A stretch of 64,000 nt of DNA. Origin: Shewanella zhangzhouensis. GTDB lineage: Bacteria > Pseudomonadota > Gammaproteobacteria > Enterobacterales > Shewanellaceae. Numbering within the stretch: the stretch's first letter is position 1; every line of letters starts with the position of its first letter. The translations under genes were made by a program, and so were the position numbers. The stretch lies in the NCBI RefSeq assembly GCF_019457615.1, contig NZ_CP080414.1, positions 2,416,501-2,480,500 on the forward strand, written 5' to 3'. This document shows, one piece after another, positions 43,421 through 52,796 of the stretch. Under the pieces are notes generated by a model. The model had not been told where the DNA came from, did not search any database, and saw only the letters and a list, made by a program, of their open reading frames with translations.

Positions 43421-44130
43421 TTGCCCGATTTGCCTACCAAATCAAGCCGTTTTTCATGGTTACCCAGTTCATCGGCCGTGGCTCTGACAACTTTAAGGCT
43501 TGGGCGATTGCTATCCAGACGAATGATCCCGCCCTGCTCCTGAGCGCCTTCATCGGCGTGCAGATTAAATTTGGTCTGGCCGCCTGTCATCACCAGATAG
43601 ACATCGGCCAGGATCTCGGCATCGAGCAAAGCGCCGTGATAAGTGCGGCGGGTATTGTCTATACCATATCGTTTACAGAGCGCATCGAGGTTGTTTTTCT
43701 GCCCGGGGTGCAAAAACTTGGCAATGGCAAGGGAGTCGAGCACGGTGCAGATGTCTTCGACCTTGGGTCCCTGAGGCACCAACATCGAAAACTCGTGGTT
43801 AATAAAGCTCATATCGAACGAGGCGTTATGCGCCACCAACTCGGCCCCGCGGATAAAATCCAGAAAGCCGCCAACAATCTCATGAAATCTGGGCTCTGCT
43901 GCCACCCTATCGTTGGTAATGCCGTGTACGGCAATGGCTTCTTCATCAATCGCCTGACCGGGATTGATATATTGATGGAAGGTGCGTCCGGTTAAGCGAC
44001 GGTTTACCACTTCCACACAGCCAATTTCAATGATCCTGTGCCCGAGGTACACCGCACCGGCGCCCTGATTCATACCTGTGGTTTCGGTATCGAGGATGAT
44101 CTGCCTTTCGGCATTTGAAATGATATTCAT
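43402..44130 (-). CDS. dnaQ: DNA polymerase III epsilon subunit (3'-5' proofreading exonuclease)
   Basis: DnaQ is the proofreading subunit of the replicative polymerase core. DEDDh exonuclease motifs: IILDTETTGMN (Asp, Glu), AHNASFDMSFINHE (Asp) and RTYHGALLDAEILADVYL (His, Asp). 242 residues, as usual, with a C-terminal alpha-binding segment. It is divergent from rnhA across about 70 bp, the same arrangement as in E. coli. Confidence 0.97.
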   Translation of the reverse strand: MNIISNAERQIILDTETTGMNQGAGAVYLGHRIIEIGCVEVVNRRLTGRTFHQYINPGQAIDEEAIAVHGITNDRVAAEPRFHEIVGGFLDFIRGAELVAHNASFDMSFINHEFSMLVPQGPKVEDICTVLDSLAIAKFLHPGQKNNLDALCKRYGIDNTRRTYHGALLDAEILADVYLVMTGGQTKFNLHADEGAQEQGGIIRLDSNRPSLKVVRATADELGNHEKRLDLVGKSGKCLWRG

Positions 44131-44201
44131 AGGTAATTCTGGCCTTTAGGAGGCAAAAAACGGTTATACTCGCCGGGAATTCTGACTATGGTAACAACTT
44201 G

Positions 44202-44672
44202 ATGAGCGAACTGAAACAGATCCGAATCTACACCGACGGTTCCTGTCTGGGCAATCCCGGTCCCGGTGGATACGGCGTGGTCATGATCTATAAGCAGCAC
44301 CGCAAAGAACTCGCTGATGGCTTTGCCCTGACAACCAATAACCGCATGGAGCTGCTGGCCCCCATAGTGGCATTGGAAAGCCTTAAAGAACCCTGCAATG
44401 TCATCCTCACCAGTGACAGCCAATATATGCGTCAGGGCATTACCGAATGGATCCATGGCTGGAAAAAAAAGGGCTGGGTGACTGCCAGTAAAACGCCGGT
44501 CAAGAATGTGGATCTGTGGCAACGCCTCGATGCTGCTGCCGCCAAGCACAAGGTGGATTGGCGCTGGGTGAAGGGCCATGCGGGCCACACCGAAAACGAA
44601 CGCTGCGATACTCTGGCCCGTGAAGCGGCCGAAGCAAAGCCGACCCAAATCGATAAAGGCTATCAGCCCTGA
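44202..44672 (+). CDS. rnhA: Ribonuclease HI
   Basis: RNase HI cuts RNA in RNA-DNA hybrids. Start at ATG 44202 (MSELKQIRIYTDGSCLGNPG). Catalytic acids: Asp in YTDGSC, Glu in NNRMELLA, Asp in LTSDSQY, and the later Asp in NERCDTLAR. 156 residues, as in E. coli. Divergent from dnaQ, whose promoter region it shares. Confidence 0.97.
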   Translation: MSELKQIRIYTDGSCLGNPGPGGYGVVMIYKQHRKELADGFALTTNNRMELLAPIVALESLKEPCNVILTSDSQYMRQGITEWIHGWKKKGWVTASKTPVKNVDLWQRLDAAAAKHKVDWRWVKGHAGHTENERCDTLAREAAEAKPTQIDKGYQP

Positions 44673-44713
44673 CAATTACTGGCATTATCCGGAATCGATG
44701 CTGCGCTTCGCTG

Positions 44714-45622
44714 CTAGCCTGCCGGTTTTTCCTGAATATTGAAAAAGTTCTGACAAAACTGCACAAACGCATTGGCAAGCGCCGTTGGTTGACGACTTTT
44801 GTGGCGGATGAGAAAGAACGGCCGGGTAATGGACAGACCGGTCACCTCAATCAGGGTGAGCTCACGGCGGGCAAGCTCCCGCTCAAGGGCGAGCTCAGAT
44901 AACACCCCTAGCCCAGCGCCCTGTTTTACTGCGAGTTTGATGGCATCTGCGGTTGAAAAACAAAACCGCGCCTCGGGATGCAGCCCAAGAGCATGGGCTG
45001 CGTTGACAAAATGCTCCCGGGTACCTGAGCCCTCTTCTCTGAGCACCCAGTATTGCTGCCTGACATCATCCACCGAGACCTGTTGCCCTGCCAGCGGATG
45101 GGCAGGATGGCAAAACACACACAAATGGTCTTGATGCCAGGCGCTGACATCCAGTCTGCGATCCACACAATGGCCTTCAATAAAGCCGAGCTCCACTTCA
45201 AAGTTAGCCACCTGTTCGATAACCGCGGACGTATTGTGAATAGACACGTCCACCAGGGCATCCAGATGCTGCTGACCGAACGCCACCGCCGCCTTTGCCA
45301 GCAGGAAATTACCTATGGTGGTACTGGCGCCAACTTTAAGCTCACCGGCCAGCACAGCGCCACTGGCATGAAACAGGGCTTCTACCTTGGATGCCTGAGC
45401 CAAAAGCTCGGTGGCTAGTGGCAGCAGCTGTGCGCCCTGTGCATTCAGCCGCAGCCGGTTACCAACACGTTCAAAGAGTCTTACTGACAGCTGCTTTTCA
45501 AGCTCTGCAAGCGCCATTGAGGCTGCCGGCCCTGTCATCCCAAGCCACTGGGCGGCTTTACTCACCTGCCCCGAGCGGGCAATGGCTTCAAAGACCTCAA
45601 GCTGTCTGAGGGTCATTTTCAT
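44714..45622 (-). CDS. LysR-family regulator, YeiE-like (302 aa)
   Basis: An N-terminal winged HTH (LRQLEVFEAIARSGQVSKAA, AASMALAELEKQL) and a C-terminal substrate-binding domain (VGASTTIGNFLLAKA, ELGFIEGHCVDRRL, LREEGSGTREHF). The last motif and overall pattern resemble YeiE, a LysR regulator linked in enterics to sulfite or iron responses. The start at 45622 (MKMTLRQLE) overlaps the yafS-like stop (ATGA), so it is coupled to that gene; longer in-frame starts are rejected for this reason. Its targets here are unknown. Confidence 0.88.
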   Translation of the reverse strand: MKMTLRQLEVFEAIARSGQVSKAAQWLGMTGPAASMALAELEKQLSVRLFERVGNRLRLNAQGAQLLPLATELLAQASKVEALFHASGAVLAGELKVGASTTIGNFLLAKAAVAFGQQHLDALVDVSIHNTSAVIEQVANFEVELGFIEGHCVDRRLDVSAWHQDHLCVFCHPAHPLAGQQVSVDDVRQQYWVLREEGSGTREHFVNAAHALGLHPEARFCFSTADAIKLAVKQGAGLGVLSELALERELARRELTLIEVTGLSITRPFFLIRHKSRQPTALANAFVQFCQNFFNIQEKPAG

Positions 45623-46341
45623 CGCCCGTTTGCTCCGACAACCCGACCTGCACGCCCCGCTGTGGCCGCGGTCGTCCATTTGGGTTGGGCAACTTTCCAC
45701 TTATCGGCAACTGGGGTCAGCGGTATATCCACTTTACGGGCAACCAGTAAATAAAGGCTGCCGGCACCGGGAAGCCAGGCTCGCAGGACATCCTGCCAAA
45801 ACCCAAACCTGTTGGGATCACCGATTAAGGGATGGTAGAAGAAACGCTCATCACTGATGACCTGATAGCCAAGAACGCTGAGCCAATCTCTAACCCTAGA
45901 AGGTAAAAAGAAACGTCCCTGCCAGGGCGCTCGCTGTCGAAACGACGGCAGCAACTTTCCAAAAAACAGGCTGCTCAGGGGATTAAAACCCACAATAAAC
46001 AAATAGCCGCCACTGATAAGCACCCGGTCTGTTTCACGCAGGATCCGGTAAGGGTCCTCTTCAAACTCCAACAACAAGCTCATCAGTGCGGCATCGATAC
46101 AGGCATTTTGAAAAGGTAACTGATGGAAATCCGCCTGCACTCCTGCGCCCGGGGCACAGTCCAGCGAGATTTGGTGACTGATACTGCATCCACGACTGTC
46201 GATGGCCGATGAAAACCCACCCAATTTCAATAAGTGATAGCCGAACACCTTTGGCCACCAGGCATTGAGGGTGTTTTCAACAGCTGCCTGCAACTGGGGA
46301 TGCGCTGGCAAGGCCTGCCATGGTGTCGGCGAATCTGTCAT
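45619..46341 (-). CDS. yafS: YafS-like SAM-dependent methyltransferase (240 aa)
   Basis: A class I methyltransferase placed between rnhA/dnaQ and gloB, as yafS in E. coli. The start at 46341 (MTDSPTPWQALPAHPQ) is taken because upstream codons lie in the gloB promoter region. Features: YHLLKLGGFSSAIDSRGCSI, an ALMSLLLEFEEDPYRIL motif for the active-site region and a late RVLISGGYLFIVGFNPLS. The substrate is unknown. The canonical glycine motif I is weak, as in other YafS proteins. It overlaps the following LysR gene by 4 bp. Confidence 0.85.
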   Translation of the reverse strand: MTDSPTPWQALPAHPQLQAAVENTLNAWWPKVFGYHLLKLGGFSSAIDSRGCSISHQISLDCAPGAGVQADFHQLPFQNACIDAALMSLLLEFEEDPYRILRETDRVLISGGYLFIVGFNPLSSLFFGKLLPSFRQRAPWQGRFFLPSRVRDWLSVLGYQVISDERFFYHPLIGDPNRFGFWQDVLRAWLPGAGSLYLLVARKVDIPLTPVADKWKVAQPKWTTAATAGRAGRVVGANGR

Positions 46342-46523
46342 GGGCGCTCTATAAAAAGCGTAAACTTGGCAATAGCATACCTTAATTCTTTTGCCCATTG
46401 CACCAACGCCTTCGCCAATAAGGGACTCAGTTCCCCCTCATCCATTAATGGATTTTCACTGTACTTTAATTGCGCAGACGTGACACACTCACGCCCAGCA
46501 TTTTTCACCACAAGAGCCAAAGC

Positions 46524-47300
46524 ATGTTGGATATTCGCCCCATTCCCGCGTTCGCGGACAACTACATTTGGATGATTGTACTGCCTGATGGTGGTGCCGT
46601 TGTGGTCGACCCGGGCGATGCAACGCCTGTGATAAACAGCCTCCAAAGCTTGAACCTGCATTTAACTGCGGTGCTTTTGACCCATCATCATGGCGATCAT
46701 AATGGTGGCATAAGCCAACTGCGTGACTGGGCAAAATCCAATGGGCAATCTTTTACTGTCTATGGCGCTGTAACCTCCGATTACAGTGATGTTCCCTGCC
46801 GCGATGGCGACACTGTCAACATTTCGGGCTTGACCAGCCCTGTCAGAGTGCTGTCGGTGCCGGGCCATACCCTGGACCACCTGGCCTTTGTGGTGGACAA
46901 CGCCCTTTTCTGTGGAGACACCCTGTTCAGCGGGGGATGTGGCCGATTGTTTGAGGGCGATGCACGCCAGCTATATGATTCGCTGGCAAAGTTAGCCTCT
47001 CTTCCCGATAACACAGAGGTTTATTGCGCCCACGAATATACTCTCTCCAACCTCAAGTTTGCGCTGGCGGTGGAGCCACAAAATCAATGTCTTCAGGATT
47101 ACCTTAAGCAGGTGAACACCCTCCGTGAAGCCAACAGGCCTTCGCTGCCAAACACGCTTGGAACCGAGAAGGCTATCAACCCTTTTTTGAGGGTAGATAA
47201 AGCAACTGTTAACGCCGCTGTCGCCGCACATGCTGGACAAAAAGTGACAGATGAAGTGACCTGCCTCGCCCTTTTGCGCCGTTGGAAAGACAATTTTTAA
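46524..47300 (+). CDS. gloB: Glyoxalase II (hydroxyacylglutathione hydrolase)
   Basis: GloB hydrolyses S-lactoylglutathione to lactate and glutathione, the second step of methylglyoxal detoxification. The metallo-beta-lactamase metal motif THHHGDHNGG is at about 53-62, followed by VPGHTLDHLAF, FCGDTLFSGGCGRLFEG and CAHEYTLSNLKFA. Start at ATG 46524 (MLDIRPIPAFADNYIW); 258 residues is normal. Divergent from yafS and upstream of mltD, the conserved enteric order. Confidence 0.96.
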   Translation: MLDIRPIPAFADNYIWMIVLPDGGAVVVDPGDATPVINSLQSLNLHLTAVLLTHHHGDHNGGISQLRDWAKSNGQSFTVYGAVTSDYSDVPCRDGDTVNISGLTSPVRVLSVPGHTLDHLAFVVDNALFCGDTLFSGGCGRLFEGDARQLYDSLAKLASLPDNTEVYCAHEYTLSNLKFALAVEPQNQCLQDYLKQVNTLREANRPSLPNTLGTEKAINPFLRVDKATVNAAVAAHAGQKVTDEVTCLALLRRWKDNF

Positions 47301-47432
47301 CTTTTGCGCTACTATGTCGGCCATTTTGCTTATGACATGGAATGACTGCATCGCCTCCCCGGCGATTGTGCGGCCCGAATAATCACGGGAACGGCATAAA
47401 ACATAAAAAATAACGAGGGTTTGCCTGTTTTC

Positions 47433-48920
47433 ATGCGAAACATTAATTACTTTTTTGCCGGCAGCTTACTGCTGCTTTCCGGCTGTCAGTTGATCCCCAA
47501 TGGGGACGCTCCGGCCGATGATGAGACCAACATCAATCCTATCTCCGAGGTTGTCTCTCCCACCGAATCTGACACGCAGGAGCAGGTCGTTGAAGTACGG
47601 GATCTGTGGCAACGTATGCAGGAAGGTATGCTTTGGGATAAGCCCAATGAAGCCTACGTCGCGCCTTTCCGTCAGAAACTGCTGGCCAATCCAAGGCACC
47701 TTGAACAGGTGTTCAGCCGTGCCGAGCCATTCCTGTATCTGATAGTCGATGAGCTCGAACAACGGGGCTTACCCCTGGAACTGGCGCTGTTACCCGCCAT
47801 CGAAAGCGCTTTTGATGCGGACGCCATTTCCCATGCCAGTGCTTCTGGCTTATGGCAGTTAACACCGCCCATGGCCCGTTACTTCGGGCTGAAGATGAAC
47901 TGGTGGTATGACGGCCGCAACGATGTAGTAGCGTCCACCAAAGCGGCAGCGGATTTCCTGGAATACCTGTACGATCGCACCGGCAACAACTGGCACTATG
48001 CGATTGCAGCATACAACAGCGGCGAAGGCCGGGTATTGAGTGCGGTACGTCATAATGAAAAAGTGGGTAAGCCAACTGATATCTGGGCATTAAAGTTGCC
48101 TCGGGAAACCCGCAATTACGTGCCTAATCTGTTGGCGCTGGCCGATGTGGTAAAACACGCCGATCAATATGGCGTCTCCTTACCAAGCATCAAAAACGAA
48201 CCTGTAATCGATGTCGTAGAGGTCGGCAGCCAGATAGAGCTTGCCCTGGCAGCGGAGCTGGCGGGGTTGAGTGTCAGTGAGCTTAAGTCACTGAATCCCG
48301 GATTTAAGCAATGGGCGACGGCCCCCAAAGGCCCTCACCGTTTGGTGGTGCCTGTGAGCAAAGCGCCTGATTTTGTCGTGGCGCTGGCGCAGACCCCGCA
48401 AGAACAGCGGGTACAGTGGGCCAGATACCAGATTAAACGTGGTGACAGTTTGAGTGTGATTGCCCGCCATTTCGGTACCACACCTCAGGTACTCAAGCAG
48501 GTGAATCAGATGAAGAACAATCAACTGATTGCCGGCAAAGAATTGGTGGTGCCTGCCAATGGCCGCACAAGTGCTACGGCGCAACTGGCATCGACAACGC
48601 CAAAACAAAGCTACAAAGTAAAATCCGGTGATAGTCTGTGGAAAATCGCCCAGGCCCACGGCGTCAGTGTGGATGATTTGAAAAAATGGAATGCCCTCGG
48701 TAGCAAAGCCATTATTCGTCAGGGACAGCTCCTGACTGTCTGGCCAGGCTCCAAAGCCGTCGCCAACACGCGCTCGACAACCTATCAAGTCAAACGCGGC
48801 GACTCCCTGTCACTGATTGCGCAGAAATTTAAGGTCAAAATCTCTGAGCTGATGAGCTGGAACAAGCTTTCCAGCAGTGCCCTGCAGCCCGGACAGACCC
48901 TGACTGTGATGCTGCAGTAA
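47433..48920 (+). CDS. mltD: Membrane-bound lytic murein transglycosylase D with three LysM domains
   Basis: MltD cleaves the glycan strands of peptidoglycan. Lipoprotein signal with LLLLSGCQL, so it is anchored in the outer membrane. The SLT domain (about 100-240) has the catalytic Glu in LLPAIESAFDADAISHASAS and the pattern GLWQLTPPMARYFGLK and AYNSGEGRV. Three LysM repeats follow (each starting Y-x-V/I-K-x-G-D-S-L) at about 335, 395 and 452. The ATG at 47433 is preferred to the TTG at 47421, which is too close to the ribosome-binding site. 495 residues. A strong terminator follows. Confidence 0.95.
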   Translation: MRNINYFFAGSLLLLSGCQLIPNGDAPADDETNINPISEVVSPTESDTQEQVVEVRDLWQRMQEGMLWDKPNEAYVAPFRQKLLANPRHLEQVFSRAEPFLYLIVDELEQRGLPLELALLPAIESAFDADAISHASASGLWQLTPPMARYFGLKMNWWYDGRNDVVASTKAAADFLEYLYDRTGNNWHYAIAAYNSGEGRVLSAVRHNEKVGKPTDIWALKLPRETRNYVPNLLALADVVKHADQYGVSLPSIKNEPVIDVVEVGSQIELALAAELAGLSVSELKSLNPGFKQWATAPKGPHRLVVPVSKAPDFVVALAQTPQEQRVQWARYQIKRGDSLSVIARHFGTTPQVLKQVNQMKNNQLIAGKELVVPANGRTSATAQLASTTPKQSYKVKSGDSLWKIAQAHGVSVDDLKKWNALGSKAIIRQGQLLTVWPGSKAVANTRSTTYQVKRGDSLSLIAQKFKVKISELMSWNKLSSSALQPGQTLTVMLQ

Positions 48921-48930
48921 TCACTGCCTT

Positions 48931-48966
48931 CCCAATAAAAAGCAGCCGTTGGTTGCTTTTTATTGG
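48931..48966 (+). terminator. Rho-independent terminator after mltD
   Basis: Stem CCCAATAAAAAGCA / TGCTTTTTATTGGG, 14 bp, perfectly paired, 10 bp after the mltD stop. The internal T-run favours termination in the plus direction. Confidence 0.85.
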
Positions 48967-49351
48967 GAATAGCTTCGACAAGTCCATTGAGTTGGCCCTT
49001 AAGTCATAGACCACCATCTGCGCTCCGGGTTGGCTGGTTGGATGGTCAAGTCGCTACTCTCACATGGCGAAGTTGTCTCATCACGCCTGAACAGCCGTTC
49101 CAGACCATATGTAACATAGCCCCTGCTGTACATGTAAAGAAATCAAACTGAAAATCAAGCCGTCCTGCAAGGTGCCTGAGTGTGCCGTGTATGGTGATTC
49201 AGGCCTCTGCGTGAGCAAAGTGGGAGTAAAAGCTTCCCGCAGACTTTAAGACTATTACACCGCCGCAGCTGTCGATAGAAGACTTTGCGCAGAAGATAGA
49301 TACCGACAATGACAACCAAGTACCGATTTTTATGGATAACACCCGAAATAG
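48967..49351. other. Intergenic region, no gene seen
   Basis: About 385 bp between two terminators. Short frames exist on both strands but none has a good start, codon pattern or recognisable motif. Confidence 0.4.
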
Positions 49352-49377
49352 AAAGGAGCGGCCAGGCCGCTCCTTTT
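49352..49377. terminator. Bidirectional terminator downstream of the BsuPI-like gene
   Basis: Stem AAAGGAGCGGCC / GGCCGCTCCTTT around a single A, with a T-run on the plus side and A-rich sequence on the other, so it can terminate transcription from the minus-strand operon. Confidence 0.85.
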
Positions 49378-49420
49378 TCCACACCCCAAGCTTACTTTTT
49401 GCCGAGCATAGGTTCTGATA

Positions 49421-49948
49421 TCAGCTGCGAGGAGGAATGCTTGGCACCGCCAACCCTGACACACTCATGCTGACAGGGGCCATCAGCGGGCTTCGACCCG
49501 CCGTGGTGCCGGCGAAGATGGCCTCAAACTGACAGGGTCCCTGACAGCTCGACAGCGCTTGTTGAGGCACGGCAAACTTATGCGTCAACACCTCACCGGG
49601 AGCGATTTGGGTTTCTCTCAATGCCTGTGTAAACATCATTTCCTGTGACCAGGCCCATACCCGCCGATTATACTTGTCTTTAAGCCAAAGATCCGCGCCC
49701 ATGCCCGAGGTAAAGTGCGCGGTAATCACATTGCTGCCCTGATGAGTGACAGTTAGCGTAACCATAAGTTTGCCACGCTTGTCTGTGCCTTCTACCGTCA
49801 GGGCGCCAATCAATGGCATGTCCATGGTGTGTTCCTTAAACCCGTTTTGCTGTTGACGCAGGTCGGCATCCACCGTCGCCGGCGTGACAACCGCCTCGGC
49901 GCACCCAGCACCAAGCAGCAAACTCAGCACCAGCAGTGGCAGCTTCAT
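49421..49948 (-). CDS. Lipoprotein with BsuPI-type proteinase-inhibitor-like domain (175 aa)
   Basis: The signal peptide ends in a lipobox (LLLGAGCAE). The mature protein has a beta-sandwich pattern, LMVTLTVTHQGSNVITAHFT, KYNRRVWAWSQEMMFTQAL and APGEVLTHKFAVP, which is the BsuPI (intracellular proteinase inhibitor) domain family. Many members are envelope proteins of unknown role. A CQGPCQF pair may form a disulfide. It overlaps asmA by 4 bp and is the last gene of that operon. Confidence 0.75.
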   Translation of the reverse strand: MKLPLLVLSLLLGAGCAEAVVTPATVDADLRQQQNGFKEHTMDMPLIGALTVEGTDKRGKLMVTLTVTHQGSNVITAHFTSGMGADLWLKDKYNRRVWAWSQEMMFTQALRETQIAPGEVLTHKFAVPQQALSSCQGPCQFEAIFAGTTAGRSPLMAPVSMSVSGLAVPSIPPRS

Positions 49949-51759
49949 TGATTGCCTCCCAACTTTTTGAACAGGGAGTCTTTCAGCTTATCTTTGAGCT
50001 TATCTGTCTCGCCCTTGAGTTGGCCTTTGAGCAGGGCCTCGGTATCCAGGGCAAACTTGGGTTCAGTAAAGCTGCCGGTAATAGCAAGCGGAATTTCGAT
50101 GCCTGCCAGCGCAGTATCACCGCCCTGTCCTTCCAGTGAGCCAACGACCTTGGTGGCAAGCTTATAGTCGAGGGTTTCAGCCATCAGATCTGCGCCGCCC
50201 TGCCCTGAAATTCGCAGAAGTGGAGAGAGCATCAACAAATCAGGATTGTTGGCTTTACCTGCAGCAATATTCAAAGAGCCTGTGAGACTGGAGAAGTCTG
50301 TCTTCTTCTCTTCGCCACCGGCGGCGGCATTTAAATCACCTTTGAGCTTGGCCTGTGCATCACGGATCATCTGTGGCACGTTCACACCATAGAGCGCACC
50401 ATCGGCCACTTCAAACTTTCCATTGGCATTAAGGTTGCGCTTAATGCTGTCTGCCAGCAAACCAGCGCCTTTACCCTGAATGTCAAAGTTGGCGGTACCT
50501 GCAAGCAAATCAACTTCGGCAGCATCTTTCAGGAGCGGCAATATCTGTACGCCGGTGATGGCTTTGTTAAAGCTATAGACTGCCGGTACTTTGCGGCCAT
50601 CGAGGGTGGCGCTGGCACCGACCTTGCCACCGTATAAAGATGCTTTGAGCTCATCGACCTTAAGCACGCCACCGGCAAGATTAGCTCTGAGTGCCCAATC
50701 GGCAGTGGAAAGGCCGGCCACTTTCACGACAGCAATGTCCAGCTTGAGTTTGGCATCAACGGCCTTCATCCCAGACAAGTCCGGCTCCTTCTGCGCGGGA
50801 GCGGTTGTTGCCGTATCTGCCTTGGTTTCGGACTTTTCAGTGCCGAGAATGGCATCGACATCGATGGCGCCAAAAGCCAGCTCAACGTCTACAAAGGGCA
50901 CCTTTTTGCCATAGTTGGCTGCAATGGCGCCTTTACCTTCAATGTCCATCAGGCTAAGTTTGTCCACTGTCAGTTTGGCGGTTTTGGCTTCCAGAGCCAC
51001 ATCGGCGCCACCGGCAAATTCCACTTTTACTGCGCCCTTTGGCAGCGAGTCGCCTTGAGCATTAACCTCCAAATTCAATCCGGCAAGTGACAAGGCGTTC
51101 AACGCTTCACTTACCGTCAGCGTTGCCTCACCCTCGCCCTTCACTTTCATATCGGGCAAATCTGCGCCGAACGCAAATGCCAGAGGCGCTGCTTTTCCGG
51201 GAGTAAATTCACCCAGAGTTAATGACGACAGCGTAAAGGTTTGGCTGCTGCCGGCGGCTTCATCAATCAGGGTAATGCTGGTATCGCTGATGTTAATGCC
51301 ACCAATGCTGATGGCATTAAGCCCAGGGCCCTGCTTGGCGTCTGCCGGCTTATCAGCAGATCCAGTGTTGCCAGTCAGGCCATCGAGGCTTGATTTACCC
51401 TGCTTGGTGGTGACCAGGGTTAACTTGGCGCCGTCCAGACGCAACTGATCGATTTGCACATCCCGGCTAAGCAGTGGCAGAAGTTTAACCTCAGCGACTA
51501 CCTCTTTGACGGCCATCATATGGGCTTCTTTAAAGCCTTCCGGGTTGGACAGACTCACCCCAGCCAAACGAATGCCGATAGAAGGGAAAAATTGCCATGA
51601 CAGCGGCTCTTCGATAACCAACTCCCGACCGGTTTGCTCTTTTACAGCATCCACCAGCATGGGTTTAAAATCATTGGGGTCAAAAATGAGAGTAATGTAC
51701 AGCACCACTAAGACGGCAATCGCAGCGATGCCAGCGAAGATCCATTTGATCAATTTCAT
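49945..51759 (-). CDS. AsmA-family protein (604 aa)
   Basis: AsmA-family proteins are anchored in the inner membrane and span the periplasm, and are linked to lipid transport or outer-membrane biogenesis. An N-terminal membrane helix (IKWIFAGIAAIAVLVVLYIT) is followed by the conserved start FKPMLVDAVKEQTGRELVIE, repeated beta-strand segments, and the C-terminal AsmA motif LNANGKFEVADGALYGVN to IPLAITGSFTEPKFALD. The length matches AsmA proper (about 617 aa). It lies between an rraA-like gene and the BsuPI-like lipoprotein gene. Confidence 0.9.
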   Translation of the reverse strand: MKLIKWIFAGIAAIAVLVVLYITLIFDPNDFKPMLVDAVKEQTGRELVIEEPLSWQFFPSIGIRLAGVSLSNPEGFKEAHMMAVKEVVAEVKLLPLLSRDVQIDQLRLDGAKLTLVTTKQGKSSLDGLTGNTGSADKPADAKQGPGLNAISIGGINISDTSITLIDEAAGSSQTFTLSSLTLGEFTPGKAAPLAFAFGADLPDMKVKGEGEATLTVSEALNALSLAGLNLEVNAQGDSLPKGAVKVEFAGGADVALEAKTAKLTVDKLSLMDIEGKGAIAANYGKKVPFVDVELAFGAIDVDAILGTEKSETKADTATTAPAQKEPDLSGMKAVDAKLKLDIAVVKVAGLSTADWALRANLAGGVLKVDELKASLYGGKVGASATLDGRKVPAVYSFNKAITGVQILPLLKDAAEVDLLAGTANFDIQGKGAGLLADSIKRNLNANGKFEVADGALYGVNVPQMIRDAQAKLKGDLNAAAGGEEKKTDFSSLTGSLNIAAGKANNPDLLMLSPLLRISGQGGADLMAETLDYKLATKVVGSLEGQGGDTALAGIEIPLAITGSFTEPKFALDTEALLKGQLKGETDKLKDKLKDSLFKKLGGNQ

Positions 51760-51771
51760 CCTGGTTTTCCT

Positions 51772-52266
51772 TTAATCCTGTTCAATAATGGGCAAGGCCT
51801 CACGGGACACGGCAATGCCATTGTCGTCGGCATATATCCAGTCACCGGGATTAACGGTGACGCCAACCAGGTTAAGTGTAACACCTGTGTCTCCCAATCC
51901 ACGACGTTCAGTTTTAATGGGCACAGTACCCAAGGCTTGAATGCCTATATTCAAGGTGGCGAGAGTACCTGCATCCCTAATGGCTCCGTAGACAACAATA
52001 CCAGCCCAGCCATTGTCCAGAGCAGACTGGGCAATCAGGTCGCCGACCAGGGCTTTGCGCTGTGAGCCACCGCCATCAACCACCAGCACCCTGCCAAGAC
52101 CGGGCGTTGCCAGCAGCTCCTTCACCCTGGAGTTATCCTCAAAGCAGCTTACGGTGACCACCTGCCCGTAAAAAATCCGTTTTGCACCAAACTGGCGCCA
52201 GGGCGCCGCCACCAAGACGAGATGTTCAGCAAACTCATCAAACAAATCCGGTAACAGGTCGAGCAT
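51772..52266 (-). CDS. RraA-like protein
   Basis: RraA proteins inhibit RNase E; related proteins are aldolases. Motifs: FYGQVVTVSCFEDNSRVKEL, GRVLVVDGGGSQRKALVGD, IVVYGAIRDAGTLATLNIGI and GDWIYADDNGIAVS. The Arg and Asp used by class II aldolase members (R in GAIRD) are present, so function could be either. Start at 52266 is chosen because TAAGGA precedes it and gives 164 residues, near E. coli RraA (161); an in-frame ATG at 52302 is the alternative. It is the first gene of a probable rraA-asmA-lipoprotein operon. Confidence 0.85.
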   Translation of the reverse strand: MLDLLPDLFDEFAEHLVLVAAPWRQFGAKRIFYGQVVTVSCFEDNSRVKELLATPGLGRVLVVDGGGSQRKALVGDLIAQSALDNGWAGIVVYGAIRDAGTLATLNIGIQALGTVPIKTERRGLGDTGVTLNLVGVTVNPGDWIYADDNGIAVSREALPIIEQD

Positions 52267-52440
52267 GTCCTTACTCCCATTATCATTTTCCTGTAGAGAC
52301 ATGGATTACTCTAGCCTGATGAATATTCACACTCAAGCAATCAACACGGCCTTTATCTCAATTGCACTATTCTTTATAATCAGTTCCCTTAATATTGCCT
52401 GCACTCAGGCACCAGAGTATTTACAGAAAGCGAAGCTAAG

Positions 52441-52761
52441 ATGACAACCGATATAGATTTGCAACGTGCTATTGCCGCGCTGGATGAATATGGCTACGAC
52501 AAAAAGCTTTCGACGGATCTTGAGCAAGCAAGAAATAAACAACAGATGCGCAAATATCTGGACTCACTCGACTATAGTCTGCGCCGCATGGAGCTATTGC
52601 AGGAATCGGTTAACGAATGGGTTGCTGAGCGTAAGGCACTGTTAGCACAGCAAGAAAATATTCAAACCTATAAAACCAAAATTATTAACCTCTCCAAAGA
52701 ACTGAATCTATCCTATAACGAAGTGTTGGAGATAATGAGCAAGCTGGACAGCAAAAATTAA
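52441..52761 (+). CDS. Small coiled-coil protein, unknown function (106 aa)
   Basis: Highly charged and helical, with no membrane segment or Cys: LEQARNKQQMRKYLDSL and LQESVNEWVAERKALL give heptad-like spacing. It has its own start region and a strong terminator just after the stop, so it is a real monocistronic gene. I do not recognise a family; it may be restricted to Shewanella and relatives. Confidence 0.6.
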   Translation: MTTDIDLQRAIAALDEYGYDKKLSTDLEQARNKQQMRKYLDSLDYSLRRMELLQESVNEWVAERKALLAQQENIQTYKTKIINLSKELNLSYNEVLEIMSKLDSKN

Positions 52762-52763
52762 TT

Positions 52764-52796
52764 CCAGGGCCTTTATTTAAGGCCTTGGATTTTTTC
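52764..52796 (+). terminator. Rho-independent terminator
   Basis: Stem CCAGGGCCTT / AAGGCCTTGG (one G-T pair), loop TATTT, followed by ATTTTTT, directly after the 106-aa gene. Confidence 0.85.
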